DNA of 64,000 nucleotides from Cadophora sp. MPI-SDFR-AT-0126 (lineage: Eukaryota; Ascomycota; Leotiomycetes; Helotiales; Ploettnerulaceae): contig JAGMVK010000009.1 in assembly GCA_020747065.1 (NCBI GenBank), positions 1,364,001 through 1,428,000 of the forward strand, given 5' to 3'. Below the pieces are notes generated by a model, which was given only the letters and a program-made list of their open reading frames with translations, was not told the DNA's origin and did no database searches. The translations under genes were made by a program, and so were the position numbers. Positions 63,001-64,000 of the stretch are shown in pieces. Every line of letters begins with the position of its first letter. Positions within the stretch are counted from its first letter, which is position 1.

Positions 63001-64000
63001 CGAGCTAGGTCGGCTGAGCTGGGGTGCATCAATTTCAAGAACTGCAGATCTACGATTTGTGGAATCCCCAATCCTCCTAGTTGCTGGTATCGCCATCATG
63101 GGAGTCGCAAGCGGTCTCGATTTGTCCTCTACCATCTGTGCACTAGGAGGAATGTTTCCCTCTGGAGTTTCGGTGCGCGTTGACGAGTCGTACTTTGCTT
63201 GTTGAGTCTGAAAGAATGTCGGCAAAGTAGAGTCATCAGCGGAGTCTTCAGAGCCGCTGCTATCGTGCCGTCTGTTGATAATATCCAGACAGGTCTTACA
63301 AACTCGCAGTGAACCTTGCACGCCGAATCGCTGACCGGATATGGTGCAAGTGCATTTGGCGTCAAATATACACCCACAGGTACGGCAGTGGTGCTTACGC
63401 CGGAATGCAGAGAATGCATCTCCACACAGGAAACACTCCTTGCAAATCTCATCAGCCATCCAGAATTCCTTACTCAGAACCTGTTTTCTCATTTGCTCCA
63501 ATCTCGTGTTGACAGCTTCCGGAGCCCCTTCATTGGTTGTCGTCCCTGGAATCCGGAGCCGGCCAAGATATCCATGCTGCGGAGTTTCGTCAGCAGAGAA
63601 AGATTCGTGCCGTACACTGTTATGCGCTGATGTGTTAACGGGATTTGTCTCAGCAGTACTCCGGTCCGTTGAAGATGCTCGTGAAGCTTGATAGCCCGGG
63701 AGATGAGATTGAGCAATGCGTTCAATAGCCGCCGGCCGTTTAGGACCATCTGGAAAACGCGAAGAAGCGTTTGTACGGGATGAGTCGGTGGCACGTAACG
63801 ATGCCAATGCCGATGATGCAGTTTTGGAAGCCTCGGGCGGTCGTCTTCCCATCTCGAGACTGCCATCTCCGCCTGTGACCTCGCGAGATGGGAGACTTTC
63901 CGTCGTGTCGGCGCCATTTGCTTCGTCAAGCTCATCCTCTGAGACTACGGAGCCATCCAATGTACCCCGGACTGGTCTATTCATTGGATCAAAAATGAAT
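57018..64000 (-). CDS. FAB1: FAB1/PIKfyve phosphatidylinositol-3-phosphate 5-kinase (5' end beyond window)
   Basis: A long exon from the window edge to 57643 is followed by exons 57587-57489, 57443-57390, 57341-57261, 57209-57161 and 57109-57018, with introns of 55, 45, 48, 51 and 51 bp in consistent phases. Numbering from the first ATG in view (63984): FYVE zinc finger at about 174-238 with RRKHHCRTCGC; chaperonin-like TCP-1 domain about 530-815; Fab1-specific cysteine-rich region about 1065-1200; PIP kinase domain about 1840 to the end with FDLKGSMRNRK, DENMVEFIYESPLF, MDYSLMVAVDE, and LVVGIIDVVRTYTWDKK. The terminus is APNSWHQWQQMD and a short tail. It makes PI(3,5)P2 on vacuolar and endosomal membranes. 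The frame stays open upstream of 63984, so the true start is outside. Confidence 0.95.

Overview
The window looks like nuclear DNA of a filamentous ascomycete (Pezizomycotina). Genes carry many short introns (45-139 bp) with GTRNGT-type donors and CTAAC/CTGAC-like branch sites. There are a HET-domain gene, an intron-containing tRNA, a FAB1 lipid kinase, and a roughly 38 kb AT-rich block with the marks of repeat-induced point mutation (RIP). In that block TpA is abundant, CpA/TpG are scarce, and transposon reading frames are riddled with in-frame TAA/TAG. I ran no search; identifications come from reading motifs by eye.

Layout. (1) 1-5.9 kb is gene-bearing, normal-GC DNA: a crotonase-fold protein with an apparent signal peptide (219-1151), an aldehyde-dehydrogenase gene fragment (1439-1672), a small NTF2/SnoaL-like protein on the minus strand (1829-2218), a long intergenic stretch, and a four-exon short-chain dehydrogenase (4407-5440). 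(2) About 5.97-43.9 kb is a gene-free, RIP-degraded nest of transposons whose borders can still be read. A Ty3/gypsy remnant ('B', 6.65-7.45 kb plus 17.1-17.6 kb) is split in its integrase by LTR element 'A' (7452-17103, 222-bp LTRs, AGGAT target duplication). Within A's span sit a 376-bp miniature LTR element (TRIM, 11780-12155, GACTT duplication) and a Fot1/pogo DNA transposon (13807-16223, 80-bp inverted repeats, TA duplication). A second TA-flanked inverted-repeat element follows (17792-19826). A large Ty3/gypsy element 'C' (about 20054-41245) has its gag split by a Ty1/copia element 'G' (21919-30350, 195-bp LTRs, TAACT duplication). Element 'D' (41954-43855) has inverted termini built from 18-bp GC-rich tandem repeats. 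(3) 43.9-64 kb is normal-GC genic DNA: a HET-domain gene (46227-48184), a hypothetical spliced gene (49582-50414, minus), a divergent CAX-type cation/H+ exchanger (51665-53297, minus), tRNA-Val(UAC) (53853-53943), a seven-exon acyl-CoA dehydrogenase ending in a peroxisomal signal (54319-55931), and the 3' part of FAB1 (57018 to the window edge, minus), which converges on the acyl-CoA dehydrogenase.

How it fits together. The genic parts look like unrelated single-copy genes rather than a pathway cluster. The crotonase and the acyl-CoA dehydrogenase are both beta-oxidation-type folds, but they lie more than 50 kb apart. The most informative content is the transposon nest. Four insertions keep readable target-site duplications, and for A the interrupted host frame is restored when the insert is removed. 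Short GC-rich islands inside the nest (the TRIM, the pogo termini, the 8.5 kb LTR-like island, the D repeats) stand out from the RIP-converted background.
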